Positions 53,199 through 62,296 of a stretch of DNA of 64,000 nt are shown here, in pieces. The notes beneath the pieces were generated by a model. It had not been told where the DNA came from, did not search any database, and was given only the letters and a program-made list of their open reading frames with translations. The stretch covers positions 1 through 64,000 of the forward strand of contig NZ_LR701580.1 in the NCBI RefSeq assembly GCF_902498805.1, in the 5' to 3' direction. The stretch is from Imperialibacter sp. EC-SDR9 (lineage in GTDB: Bacteria; Bacteroidota; Bacteroidia; Cytophagales; Cyclobacteriaceae). A program made the position numbers and the translations under genes. Positions within the stretch are counted from its first letter, which is position 1. Each line of letters begins with the position of its first letter.

Positions 53199-54740
53199 TT
53201 AAGAGCGCTCGCTGGCGTCCGCCAAGTGCTTGCGAAGAACGCTGTGCTTTCGTGAATAGATGAAGTAGACTAACAGGCCGATAAATAGCCAAATCAGTAA
53301 TCTTAACCAATTCTCCCATTCAAGGCTGAGCATCATTCCAAAATTGAATACTATTCCCAAAATTGCTACAAGGGGCAGCGCCCTGACCCGAAATGGCCTC
53401 GGCAGGCTAGGCTGAGTGTGCCGCAGTCTCCACACAGAAATGCAAACCAGGACGAATGCAAGCAGGGTACCAATATTGACCAGCTTTGCAATAGTGTCTA
53501 TGGGTGTGAAGCCCGCTACAAGGGCGATGAGAGCGCCGATCAAGATGGAGCTTCTGCTTGGGGTTTTTAATTTTGGGTGAACGTAGCCAAATATTTTGGC
53601 CGGAAGAAGACCGTCTTTTGACATGGCCATCAATATTCGAGTTTGGCCCATAGTCATCACCAGCAGCACAGAAGTGAGGCCTGCAACTGCGGCAATTGAG
53701 ATGATCCAGACTGCAAAGTTCAGTCCCCGGCCCATGAATGCTGCCGCCACTGGTGCCGCTTTGTCAAGCAGGGTATAATTGACCATGCCTGTCACTACAA
53801 GGGAAATGGCGATATAGAGAACCGTACAAATGATAAGGGAGGCAATGATTGCAAATGGGAGGTCTTTGGTTGGATTTTTTGACTCAGCGGCTTGAGTAGC
53901 CACAGCATCGAAACCTATATAGGCGAAGAATATATATGCTGCCCCAGCAGTGATGCCAGCAAACCCAAAGGCCATTACCCCATCTCCATTCAGGCCTCTT
54001 GCAGGAATAAAGGGACTCCAGTTGGCAGTGTCAATGAAAAACATGCCAGCAATAATGACAAACAGAACGACACTGACCTTGATAGCAACCAGCCACAGAT
54101 TGGTTCCAGCGGTTTCTTTTATACCAATTGTGATGATGGCTGTGACGACAAGTGCAATGATAATGGCTGGGAGGTTAACAGCCAATGGCAAGCCGAAGAC
54201 TTCAGGAATAGCCAGCGAGCTATAGTTCTGCTGCAGTGTCGAAATAGTGCCATTAGCAGAGGCTTCCGTCAAAAGGGCCCTCGCTGTATGCAAGTCGTTA
54301 GTCAGCCACAGGGGCAAATGGATGTGAAGAAGGCCTAATAATTTTCCAAAGTAGCCTGACCACCCAACCGCCACAGTAGACGCAGCCATGGAGTACTCCA
54401 AAATCAGATCCCAGCCAATAATCCATGCAAATAGTTCTCCGATTGTGGCGTAGCTGTACGAATACGCCGATCCTTCTACAGGATAGATCGAGGCAAATTC
54501 TGCATAGCACAGAGCCGCAAAGGAGCACCCCAGACCGGCAATGACAAAGGAAATGACCAGTGCCGGCCCTGCATATTCTCTTGCCGCCAACCCCGTCATA
54601 ACAAATATGCCGGCACCTATGATTGCGCCAACGCCCATGGTAGTTAGGTTCCATCGGCTGAGGACTTTCTTCAAAGGATTTGTTTTGATATCCCTGACCA
54701 CCCACTCAGGTGGTTTTCGGGCGAATAGTTGCGTGCTCAT
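53199..54740 (-). CDS. APC-family amino-acid permease
   Basis: A 513-residue, 12-span transporter. The family signature GVGAIIGAGIFVMTGLAA is in the first span, followed by FYAEFASIYPVEGSAYSY-like sequence in span 3 (ALCYAEFASIYPVEGSAY) and FFAYIGFDAVATQAAE in span 6. It most resembles cationic-amino-acid or ethanolamine-like permeases, with substrate unknown. It starts the leftward operon; its ATG overlaps by ATGA the stop of a weak small reading frame ending at 54737. Confidence 0.92.
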   Translation of the reverse strand: MSTQLFARKPPEWVVRDIKTNPLKKVLSRWNLTTMGVGAIIGAGIFVMTGLAAREYAGPALVISFVIAGLGCSFAALCYAEFASIYPVEGSAYSYSYATIGELFAWIIGWDLILEYSMAASTVAVGWSGYFGKLLGLLHIHLPLWLTNDLHTARALLTEASANGTISTLQQNYSSLAIPEVFGLPLAVNLPAIIIALVVTAIITIGIKETAGTNLWLVAIKVSVVLFVIIAGMFFIDTANWSPFIPARGLNGDGVMAFGFAGITAGAAYIFFAYIGFDAVATQAAESKNPTKDLPFAIIASLIICTVLYIAISLVVTGMVNYTLLDKAAPVAAAFMGRGLNFAVWIISIAAVAGLTSVLLVMTMGQTRILMAMSKDGLLPAKIFGYVHPKLKTPSRSSILIGALIALVAGFTPIDTIAKLVNIGTLLAFVLVCISVWRLRHTQPSLPRPFRVRALPLVAILGIVFNFGMMLSLEWENWLRLLIWLFIGLLVYFIYSRKHSVLRKHLADASERS

Positions 54741-54940
54741 TCGTTAATCAATATTTTTTTGACCGCAGCATATGGCATTCCCATTCTGCCTTGGAAGTGA
54801 AATCGATTTTTTAAAAATGTGTACTCGGGTAATTCTCGGACTAGCTTCGATTTCAAATACGAAGGAAATAGGTGGGGCGTCCGACGCCAGACAAGAGACC
54901 TAGACAAGAACGGCCTCGAACTAGCAGTCGTTTGTGACAT
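54737..54940 (-). CDS. Possible small protein, uncertain
   Basis: A 67-residue reading frame whose stop overlaps the permease start by ATGA, an arrangement usually seen between real operon neighbours. The C-terminal part (LPEYTFLKNRFHFQGRMGM) looks protein-like, the N-terminus less so. No family is recognised; it may be the tail of a decayed gene read in another frame upstream. Confidence 0.25.
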   Translation of the reverse strand: MSQTTASSRPFLSRSLVWRRTPHLFPSYLKSKLVRELPEYTFLKNRFHFQGRMGMPYAAVKKILINE

Positions 54941-55287
54941 GGCCGCTCACACCAGTTAGTTGCCTTAACTTTGGGAAGCGACTTGCTGACAGGTACGCTC
55001 GCTATGGCTAAAAAAGACTGATTGCCTGCAACTAGGACAGTGTGTAAACCGCTGAGAGGGTTGTTATTCTTCTTTTTACAGATCGGCTCAAATTGGGAAT
55101 CCGCAGAGGAGTTTTGACCCGAAGCGTTTTGCCTCACTGTACCGGAAAGCCCGACAATTATGAAAAACAGTACAGTAGCAGCGGTCAAGATACCTCGCTG
55201 ATTGACTAGCAGCCCACTTTGTGGGCTATTTAACGACTCTTTTTTTTGGCATTTCATTATTACACCTACTTTGAACCTCACCGGCAA
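54853..55287 (-). CDS. Possible small exported protein, uncertain
   Basis: A 144-residue reading frame, probably starting at an internal ATG (MKCQKKESLN). It has one hydrophobic span (GILTAATVLFFIIVGLSG) followed by a low-complexity QNSSADSQ stretch. The C-terminal third is rich in Arg and Cys and looks like out-of-frame sequence, so the real gene may be shorter or frameshifted. No family is recognised. Confidence 0.25.
   Translation of the reverse strand: MPVRFKVGVIMKCQKKESLNSPQSGLLVNQRGILTAATVLFFIIVGLSGTVRQNASGQNSSADSQFEPICKKKNNNPLSGLHTVLVAGNQSFLAIASVPVSKSLPKVKATNWCERPCHKRLLVRGRSCLGLLSGVGRPTYFLRI
55211..55227. other. Hairpin AGCCCAC-TTT-GTGGGCT
   Basis: A perfect 7-base stem with a 3-base loop. 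A run of eight T lies about 12 bases to the right, too far for a standard terminator. It overlaps the start of the uncertain reading frame above. Confidence 0.3.
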
Positions 55288-55322
55288 TAAATGGTACCTA
55301 TAGAATGGTGTGCCCTGAACTG

Positions 55323-55658
55323 TTAGGGTGCTTTAGTGAGGGAGTCGTTCAGCAGGTGATTGAGTATAGCTCTGCTGCTGGCGTATTCGGCGGGTAAAAC
55401 TAGAAGCCTTTCAAGAAATGTAATTGAGAAATGCCCAGACGATCTGTTGTTGAAAATGAATAAAGAAAAATTTTGAAGCTTAGGATTGGGAGTAACAAAA
55501 AATGAATTGTCTAGGCATTGGCCCAGCATTGTTGACTGGACAAATTTCGAAGCAGACGAATATTCTCCTGTCTCGCCACAAGAAATGGGCCGTTTGGCCA
55601 CAAAAATCAGGCACAGGAGACCTAGAAGTAAAGCCGTTGTTGAACAAACAGACCTCAT
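55323..55658 (-). CDS. Possible small secreted protein, uncertain
   Basis: A 111-residue reading frame that begins with a fair signal peptide (TTALLLGLLCLIFVA, then RPISCG). The remainder has no recognised domain. It would be 35 bases upstream of the next weak frame on the same strand. Codon pattern is not decisive; it could be chance in a gene-poor stretch. Confidence 0.25.
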   Translation of the reverse strand: MRSVCSTTALLLGLLCLIFVAKRPISCGETGEYSSASKFVQSTMLGQCLDNSFFVTPNPKLQNFSLFIFNNRSSGHFSITFLERLLVLPAEYASSRAILNHLLNDSLTKAP

Positions 55659-55813
55659 ATGGTTCTCAATCTGCTGTAAATCTAGAATAAAAAAAAGGGG
55701 GAGTTGGGGAAGGCGACAAAATATTTTTTTCTTTCCTGAGGAACGGCGGGAAACTATTAGGCACTGTCAAAGGATAAGTGTACCTTTTTTCAATAGGAAT
55801 ATAATTTCATACT

Positions 55814-56359
55814 ATGGCATTACCGGATCTTCCGGATCGAGTACTGAACAGTTCTTTTCACAGGGATTTCTTCGCCAGGGGCTTGCAGGAAGTCGACTAT
55901 CAGGATCTTCGGATATTGAAAGTCTACACCAGCAGATCGTTGTTTGCAAAGTCTTACGGCTTCAAACTTGGCGGGCAACGACATCACTGTCGCTATACTT
56001 TTGACGAGCTTGGCCTGGCTACTCAGTTCACTATTTTCGAAAGAGGCAGCATTGAATTTGAGCGCCGTATTGACTTCTACAGGAATAAATTTACTCCGAA
56101 CGATATTCTTATCAGCCTGGCTAACGTCATCTCAGGTATTTATAAAATACCAGTCGGAGGACTTTTTTTTAATAGCCGTGTCGATGGCTATTTGGATGGC
56201 CTACCGGCCAGGCTTTTTGATTTTCTTGCTGATGAGTGGAACATAGATCTTGGCGATAACAGAGAATTTGATGATTTTGAAGAGTTGGTTGGCACTTTGG
56301 TGCTATTTCTAAAAACGCAAAGAGTAAAAGACCCAAGAGTGCCGAGAAATGGCAATTGA
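55814..56359 (+). CDS. Unrecognised 181-residue protein
   Basis: A soluble, moderately acidic protein that I do not recognise. The N-terminal region LPDLPDRVLNSSFHRDFFARGLQEVD suggests a helical start; a Tyr/Arg-rich middle (HCRYTFDELGLATQF) and an acidic end (LGDNREFDDFEELVG) follow. No membrane span or signal peptide. It is followed after 59 bases by the TonB receptor on the same strand, but nothing shows a functional link. Confidence 0.55.
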   Translation: MALPDLPDRVLNSSFHRDFFARGLQEVDYQDLRILKVYTSRSLFAKSYGFKLGGQRHHCRYTFDELGLATQFTIFERGSIEFERRIDFYRNKFTPNDILISLANVISGIYKIPVGGLFFNSRVDGYLDGLPARLFDFLADEWNIDLGDNREFDDFEELVGTLVLFLKTQRVKDPRVPRNGN

Positions 56360-56418
56360 TTTTTGTCTAGTAAGGGGCTAGGTGAGAAGGTTTGTTCAGA
56401 AAGGGTAATTATAATTGG

Positions 56419-59109
56419 ATGCTACGATTTCTACTACTAACGCTAACCGTATTCACTTTTTTATCTTTTCATTCGTTCGGGCAGCAAATTTCCGACGTAA
56501 GGATTGATAAAAAATTTGAAAGCGAATATTTAACTGATGTGCTCAGTCAAATTGAAGAAAATTCATCTGTTAAGTTTTTCTACGACCCTGCGTGGCTTGG
56601 AAATGTGCGTGTTTCTGGCGAGTACTCCGGTGCCTCGCTACGGTCGGCTTTGGAAGACTGGACAGCGAACACAAGACTCAACTATCATTTTTATGACGCC
56701 TACAATGTAGTCCTCTATCTCAGGAGTGACCTGCTTTCTACGCTGAATCTGGCGGGGCTCAAGGACACCGACTTTATCGTCGTTGGCGACTCTACAAATG
56801 CTGTTTCGGGTACCGCCGTTTCTGTGAGAGGCACCATTCGAAATGGTCAAACCAACGAGCCGCTTCTTGGAGCCAGTGTTTATGTGGATGAGCTGGCCAG
56901 TGGAACAGTGACGAATGCTGCGGGCAGGTTTAGCCTCCAGCTTTTGCCTGGTGACTATCATGTGAGAGTGAGTCACGTAACCCTCCAGCAGGAGGCCAAG
57001 CGGATGTTTGTTTTTGGCCCTGGGGAGTTTCAGTTGGATCTTTATGAAAAGACGATACAGCTGGAAGGCGTTACCATTGCAGGCCAAGCTCCTGATATCA
57101 ACGTCAAGGGGATTCAGATGGGTACTGTGCAGCTACAGGTGGAAGATGTGAAAAAACTGCCCGCATTTTTGGGCGAGGTCGACATTATCAAATCGCTTAC
57201 ACTGCTGCCTGGTGTGAGTACCGTTGGTGAAGGTACTACTGGGCTCAATGTGCGGGGTGGCACTGCCGATCAAAACCTCATTTTGCTTGACAAAGCGCCT
57301 GTGTACAACACCTCCCACCTTTTTGGCTTCTTTTCTATTTTCAGCCCGGATGCGACTGATGACGTGACCATTTACAAGGCGGGTATTCCAGCTAACCTGG
57401 GCAGCCGGGTCTCATCCGTAGTGGAGGTAAAGCAAAAGTCGGGTAACAAGGAAAAATTTGGCTCGCAAGGGGGGATCGGTTTAGTGGCAAGCCGACTAAT
57501 GGTTGAAGGGCCAATCAAAGAAGGCAAGAGTAGCTTTATTGTGGCGGCCCGTAAGTCTTATGTCAACTATCTTTTCGATACTTTCATAAAAGTGGAGGAG
57601 CTTGTTGGGAACAAAGCTGGCTTCTGGGATTTATCGGGCAAGCTGGACTTTTCGCTATCAGACCGGCTTTCATTAACTGCCTCCGGCTATGTAAGCAAAG
57701 ACAATTTCACCATTGCTAACGAGTCGTCGTTCGACTACCAGAACGGACTCGGTTCAGCGGAGTTGGGATATGTGTTTTCGGAAAATTTGCTTGGCGGCTT
57801 ATCGGTGGCTTACAGCGACTATCAATACCAATTGGGAGATCTTCAGCTGACTGACCCCTACAAGGTTTCGAGTGGCGTGGGGCAGCTTGATGTAAAGGCT
57901 GATGTAACCAAGTACACCGAAAGGCAGACGCTTCAATTTGGAGGCGGCACCACTTTTTATGATTTCAAGCCAGGCCATCGAAGTGGCATAAATGCTGACA
58001 CGCAGATTACTCCTGTTGCTTTGCCGGAGCAGCAAAGCCAGGAAAGTTTTTTGTATGCAAACGACGAAATTAACCTGAACGAGACCTGGTCAGTGATGGC
58101 GGGACTGCGTTATTCCATGTATCGCAGCTATGGCCCAGCCGACGTATTTGTGTATGCTGGAGAAAGGCCAGGAAGGACATCGACGCTGACGGATACCCTT
58201 CAGTATTCAGGCAATGAAACCATCAAAACCTATTCAGGTCTGGAGCCCCGGCTGTCTCTCAGATATAGCCTCGATGAGGAGACTTCTTTGAAGGCCAGCT
58301 ACAACCGGATTTATCAGTATATCCACCTGGTGTCGAATACGACAGCCATTACGCCGTATGACATCTGGATGGGAAGCAACTATTATTTAATGCCGTTGAT
58401 AGCTGACCAGTATAGCATCGGCTACTTCAAAAACTATGATGACAATACATGGGAGACCTCTGCTGAAGTATACTTTAAGGACATAGATAACCTGGTGGAC
58501 TACAAGGATGGAGCCGATCTGGTGCTCAATCCTACCTTAGAAACAGAACTCATTCAGGGCCGGGGCATGGCGTATGGCCTTGAGCTGCTCGTGAAGCGAA
58601 GCAAAGGCAAGCTCAACGGGTGGGCAAGTTATACCTATTCAAGAACGCTCAGGAAAATGGAAGGCGCTGACAGGGAATCCACAATTAACAAAGGCAACTG
58701 GTTTCCTTCGTACTATGACAAGCCCCACGATCTAACGCTGTCGGGCAGCTACAAAGCGACCAGAAGATGGACGATCAGCTCTAATTTTACCTACTCTACC
58801 GGGCGACCCTTTTCCGTTCCTGAAAATGGCTTTCTTTTCGACGGAGTGCTTGTGGGCAACTATACGGAGAGAAATAATGGCCGAATTCCTGACTACCACA
58901 GGCTCGATCTCGCCTTCACGCTCGACACCAGCCTGAAGATAGAGAAGCTTTGGGAGAGTAGCTGGACGTTCGCTGTGTACAATGTGTACGGGAGAAAAAA
59001 TGCGTACAGCGTTTTCTTTAAAGACACAGCCGATGCAAGACCAACGGCCTACAAGCTGGCCATTTTGGGCGCCGCCTTTCCCTCGATCACCTACAACTTT
59101 AAGTTTTAG
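56419..59109 (+). CDS. STN-domain TonB-dependent receptor
   Basis: An 896-residue outer-membrane receptor. The ATG at 56419 starts a signal peptide (LRFLLLTLTVFTFLSF). Then come a secretin/TonB N-terminal (STN) signalling domain (residues about 25-105), a carboxypeptidase-regulatory-like domain (GTIRNGQTNEPLLGASVYVDE), a plug (LLPGVSTVGEGTTGLNVRGGTADQNLILLD, in outline) and a C-terminal barrel ending in YNFKF. STN receptors usually signal to an anti-sigma factor, but none is visible. The three DUF4249 lipoproteins follow by 2 bases. Confidence 0.93.
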   Translation: MLRFLLLTLTVFTFLSFHSFGQQISDVRIDKKFESEYLTDVLSQIEENSSVKFFYDPAWLGNVRVSGEYSGASLRSALEDWTANTRLNYHFYDAYNVVLYLRSDLLSTLNLAGLKDTDFIVVGDSTNAVSGTAVSVRGTIRNGQTNEPLLGASVYVDELASGTVTNAAGRFSLQLLPGDYHVRVSHVTLQQEAKRMFVFGPGEFQLDLYEKTIQLEGVTIAGQAPDINVKGIQMGTVQLQVEDVKKLPAFLGEVDIIKSLTLLPGVSTVGEGTTGLNVRGGTADQNLILLDKAPVYNTSHLFGFFSIFSPDATDDVTIYKAGIPANLGSRVSSVVEVKQKSGNKEKFGSQGGIGLVASRLMVEGPIKEGKSSFIVAARKSYVNYLFDTFIKVEELVGNKAGFWDLSGKLDFSLSDRLSLTASGYVSKDNFTIANESSFDYQNGLGSAELGYVFSENLLGGLSVAYSDYQYQLGDLQLTDPYKVSSGVGQLDVKADVTKYTERQTLQFGGGTTFYDFKPGHRSGINADTQITPVALPEQQSQESFLYANDEINLNETWSVMAGLRYSMYRSYGPADVFVYAGERPGRTSTLTDTLQYSGNETIKTYSGLEPRLSLRYSLDEETSLKASYNRIYQYIHLVSNTTAITPYDIWMGSNYYLMPLIADQYSIGYFKNYDDNTWETSAEVYFKDIDNLVDYKDGADLVLNPTLETELIQGRGMAYGLELLVKRSKGKLNGWASYTYSRTLRKMEGADRESTINKGNWFPSYYDKPHDLTLSGSYKATRRWTISSNFTYSTGRPFSVPENGFLFDGVLVGNYTERNNGRIPDYHRLDLAFTLDTSLKIEKLWESSWTFAVYNVYGRKNAYSVFFKDTADARPTAYKLAILGAAFPSITYNFKF

Positions 59110-59111
59110 TC

Positions 59112-60182
59112 ATGCTGGTTGTCAAAAGACTATCGTGGACAATGTGGATGTTGCTGGCTGGCTGCATTGATCCGTACGACTATCCTTTCAAGGAACAAAC
59201 CAATTATCTTGTGGTAGAAGGGGCTATTACGACCCAGCCGGGTCCGTATTCGGTCACTTTGACAACCACCCGAAACATAGGCAATGAGGAAAACGCTTTT
59301 AAGCTGCGGGTGCAAAATGCCAAGGTCTCTATCACTACTTCGACCGGTAGCGTGGTGAGGCTGATAGACCAGGATACCTCGGGGGTTTATTACACGTCAG
59401 GGAACTTTAGAGGGCAAGTTGGGGAAAAGTACCAGCTAACGATAGTGCTCGAAAATGGTGAGAGCTACGAGTCGGAGCAGGTAGAACTTTTGCCCATGCC
59501 GGATATCGACAGTATTGGTATTGAGTATGCCTCACAGAAATATATTTCGCAAGCGAATACTGTAATTGAAAGAACGGGGTTTTACACAAGGGCTTTCATC
59601 AACGATCCCCCGGAAACCGAGAATACTTATCTGGTAAATTGGGATTACACATATAAGATTTTTACGCACCCTGAATTGGCCACAGCTTATGACGCAGAAG
59701 GATGTGAGTGTTGGGTAGCTACGCCCAAGGCCTGCTGCTCCGTTTGCTGGGTAGAGGAAAAAGTCCCGGACTTCACCATTGCTAACGACCAGCTCAATAA
59801 CGGGAGCTCGGTCACGCAGTACGACCTCTTCTTTCTGCCCGTTGTCGGCATAATGCTATATGAAAAAATTTATCTGGAGGTCACAATTAATTCGCTGAGC
59901 AAGGATGCCTACTTATTTTGGAAATCGGTGTATGATTCTCGTTATGGGCAGGGAGGGATATTCGACTCGACACCGAACACAGTGGAAGCCAATGTTTACA
60001 ACGTGGAAGACAAAGACGAGCTGGTATTGGGCTATTTCTATGCGTCGGAGGTAAAAACAATTTCGAGATTTATACACCCAACCGATTTCCCTGAGCGGAT
60101 TGATTCGGACACCAATTATCCCGACACGTGCCTTTTTTATCCAAATACGACAGCCGAGGAGCCCGAATACTGGAATGAGTAA
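59112..60182 (+). CDS. DUF4249 lipoprotein 1
   Basis: A 356-residue outer-membrane lipoprotein: lipobox LLAGC18, then the family start IDPYDYPFKEQTNYLVVEG and TTQPGPYSVTLTTTRNIGNEENAF. These beta-sandwich proteins accompany STN-TonB receptors and probably act as their surface or periplasmic partners. A cysteine cluster is present (C198, C200, C208, C209, C212, around KACCSVCWVEEKV). It overlaps the next gene by 8 bases. Confidence 0.9.
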   Translation: MLVVKRLSWTMWMLLAGCIDPYDYPFKEQTNYLVVEGAITTQPGPYSVTLTTTRNIGNEENAFKLRVQNAKVSITTSTGSVVRLIDQDTSGVYYTSGNFRGQVGEKYQLTIVLENGESYESEQVELLPMPDIDSIGIEYASQKYISQANTVIERTGFYTRAFINDPPETENTYLVNWDYTYKIFTHPELATAYDAEGCECWVATPKACCSVCWVEEKVPDFTIANDQLNNGSSVTQYDLFFLPVVGIMLYEKIYLEVTINSLSKDAYLFWKSVYDSRYGQGGIFDSTPNTVEANVYNVEDKDELVLGYFYASEVKTISRFIHPTDFPERIDSDTNYPDTCLFYPNTTAEEPEYWNE

Positions 60183-61212
60183 TAGCCCATATATATATTC
60201 TGTTCTGACACTGGGGTTGATTGCTCTCCAGGGGTGTATCGACCCATATGACTATCATTTCGAAGAAAAAACCAACTATTTGGTTGTAGAGGGCTCGATT
60301 ACAACTGAGCCGGGCCCTCACAAAGTAACCCTCACCACGACCAGAAACATCAGGAACGAAAAAAACGCTTTCAAACTACGCATGCAGAACGCAAGAGTAA
60401 CGATTGCGACTTCTTCGGGGTGGGTAGAACGACTGGTTGAGCAAGATACATCTGGCGTTTACTTTACTTCGGCAGATTTTCGGGGTGAAGTAGGAGAAAA
60501 GTATCAATTGAAAGTAGTCTTGGAGGATAGCCGGGAATACCTGTCAGATTCGGTTCAGCTACAGGCAATGCCTGACATAGATAGCATTGGAATAAGATAC
60601 GGCTCGGTAAACTATGTGTCGGAGCTGAATTCTGCGTTGGAAAGCACTGGCTTTTTTATTGACGCCTTTGTAAGAGAGCCAGCAAAGCAAATCAGCTACT
60701 ATAGGGCACGGTGGCGGTATACATACCTCATCAATACTGTGGGAGACACCCCAACAACTTGTTGGATAAATGTTTCTCCTTTGGAATACGGGGTTTTTTC
60801 TAGCGAACTGACTGCGAGTAACAGTATCTCACAGTACCCTCTCTTTTTCTTACCAGTTAGGGGTGTGATGTTTGCTGAAAAGATAAAAGTTGACGTAACC
60901 GTTTCTTCGGAGAACTTTGCTTCTTATCAGTTTTGGAATAGTGTATACAATACCACCTATCGGCAGGGAGGAGTTTTTGACCCGGCACCAGCATTTATTC
61001 CATCAAACGTTCATAGTGTAAATGAACCTGGCGAAATTGTACTGGGACAGTTCTCAGCTTCGGATGTCAAGAGCATAGTGAGAAATATTTATGCTCAGGA
61101 TTTTCCGGAAAGAGTGACTACTGAAATTAATTATTGGGAACCTTGTTTTAAGTATCCCAAGGAAGATCATTCGACTATCACTGACGTTGAGCCCCACGAC
61201 TGGAATGACTAA
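60175..61212 (+). CDS. DUF4249 lipoprotein 2
   Basis: A 345-residue paralogue of the previous gene; the ATG at 60175 gives a signal peptide and lipobox ALQGC21 followed by IDPYDYHFEEKTNYLVVEGS. The copy is close over the first 150 residues (VTLTTTRNIRNEKNAFKLR). The cysteine cluster of copies 1 and 3 is lost; the aligned segment reads TTCWINVSPLEYGVF. It overlaps copy 3 by 8 bases. Confidence 0.9.
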   Translation: MSNSPYIYSVLTLGLIALQGCIDPYDYHFEEKTNYLVVEGSITTEPGPHKVTLTTTRNIRNEKNAFKLRMQNARVTIATSSGWVERLVEQDTSGVYFTSADFRGEVGEKYQLKVVLEDSREYLSDSVQLQAMPDIDSIGIRYGSVNYVSELNSALESTGFFIDAFVREPAKQISYYRARWRYTYLINTVGDTPTTCWINVSPLEYGVFSSELTASNSISQYPLFFLPVRGVMFAEKIKVDVTVSSENFASYQFWNSVYNTTYRQGGVFDPAPAFIPSNVHSVNEPGEIVLGQFSASDVKSIVRNIYAQDFPERVTTEINYWEPCFKYPKEDHSTITDVEPHDWND

Positions 61213-62275
61213 GGCTGCGTTTCATATCGCTATTCTATTTATATCTGCGTTTGCCTTGAATAGCTGCGTTGAACCCTACGACTATCCCGCTGACGAAAAG
61301 AGCAACAACCTGGTGGTGGAAGCACTGGTTTCAAGTAATCCCGGGCCGCAGACAGTCAGGCTGACTACCACCAGAAATATTTACAATAAGGGGAATCAGT
61401 ACATTCTATATGTGAGCGGTGCGGAAGTGTCTGTCCTGGACAGCGATGGTCAGTCCTTTGCTTTCAAGGAGCGGGCGGCGGGGCAATACTATTCCGATTC
61501 GTCTTTTAGTGCCGTTGGCGGAAAGGCGTACAGGCTCCGGATTGTCACGAACGAAGGGAAGGTTTATGAATCGAATGAAGAAACAGCTTTGCCCACTTCT
61601 GAGATGGATAAAGTAGAAATAGCGTATACCATCAAGTCGGAAAAGAATGAACTTGGAAATTTTGTAGATGTTGACGGATTCAGCGTGAAGGCCATCGTCG
61701 ATGATTTACCCGACCAAAAGAACTACTATCTGCTCAGGATGACTACTATATTCAAAGTGCTGACCGAGCCCTCTGCTTATCAGGTCTTCGATCGGGAGCT
61801 TGGCAATTACATTATTCAACCTAAATCCTGTTGTAATATTTGTTGGGTTACTAAAACCCTGGATGAATTTGTTGTCTTTAGTGACCAACTGGTGAATGGA
61901 AGAGAGGAAGCAGAGATACCCCTTATTTTTTATCCGATTGACCAAAAATACTTTTATGATAAGGTATATTTTGAAGTAACTCAATATTCTCTCTCTGCTG
62001 AGGCTTATGTTTTTTGGAAAGGATTGTACGACCTGAAATTTCGACAAGGAACACTGTTTGATCCAGCCCCTTCAGGTTTGCCGGGCAATATTTTCAACGT
62101 CGATGATAGGAGCGAGCAGGTAGTAGGATATTTTACCGTGTCAGATGTTACAACAAAGGGGGAGTTCATGACTAAAGATTTTATTCCGAGAAATGTAGTC
62201 TATACTTACCGATACACAGATGACTGTAGAACCCTGCCGAACAGTACTACTACAGAGCCAGTTTTTTGGCGGTAA
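61205..62275 (+). CDS. DUF4249 lipoprotein 3
   Basis: A 356-residue paralogue with lipobox ALNSC21 and the start VEPYDYPADEKSNNLVVEA. It is more divergent than copies 1 and 2 in the N-terminal half, but keeps the cysteine cluster (C209, C210, C213 in PKSCCNICWVTKTLDEF). The coding is tightly packed with copy 2, and the gene ends 21 bases before the macroglobulin-like gene. Confidence 0.9.
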   Translation: MTKAAFHIAILFISAFALNSCVEPYDYPADEKSNNLVVEALVSSNPGPQTVRLTTTRNIYNKGNQYILYVSGAEVSVLDSDGQSFAFKERAAGQYYSDSSFSAVGGKAYRLRIVTNEGKVYESNEETALPTSEMDKVEIAYTIKSEKNELGNFVDVDGFSVKAIVDDLPDQKNYYLLRMTTIFKVLTEPSAYQVFDRELGNYIIQPKSCCNICWVTKTLDEFVVFSDQLVNGREEAEIPLIFYPIDQKYFYDKVYFEVTQYSLSAEAYVFWKGLYDLKFRQGTLFDPAPSGLPGNIFNVDDRSEQVVGYFTVSDVTTKGEFMTKDFIPRNVVYTYRYTDDCRTLPNSTTTEPVFWR

Positions 62276-62296
62276 AAGAAACTGAATCAACGAAAC

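Larger units (their letters stand above)
54941..55813. other. Gene-poor stretch before the receptor operon
   Basis: Between the permease operon and the 181-residue gene, 1.07 kb (54741-55813) carries only the three weak leftward frames listed separately and one hairpin. Plus-strand frames in 55486-55700 have no protein-like pattern. No transposase, tRNA or inverted terminal repeats were found. The mixture of partly protein-like leftward frames suggests decayed genes. Confidence 0.4.

Noticed and set aside
53116-53319. 68-residue extension of the NDH-2-like protein
   Set aside because: It overlaps the end of the permease gene and lacks the Rossmann start, which begins after 53115.
53892-54338. 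148-residue plus-strand reading frame
   Set aside because: It is antisense to the amino-acid permease and has no protein-like pattern.
55755-55780. Segment beginning GGCACTGTCAAAGG, similar at first glance to an IS6-type inverted repeat end
   Set aside because: Only the first eight bases fit, no partner repeat or transposase gene lies nearby.
55486-56004. Plus-strand 172-residue reading frame
   Set aside because: It has no protein-like pattern, overlaps the better 181-residue frame at 55814-56359 and contains low-complexity runs.
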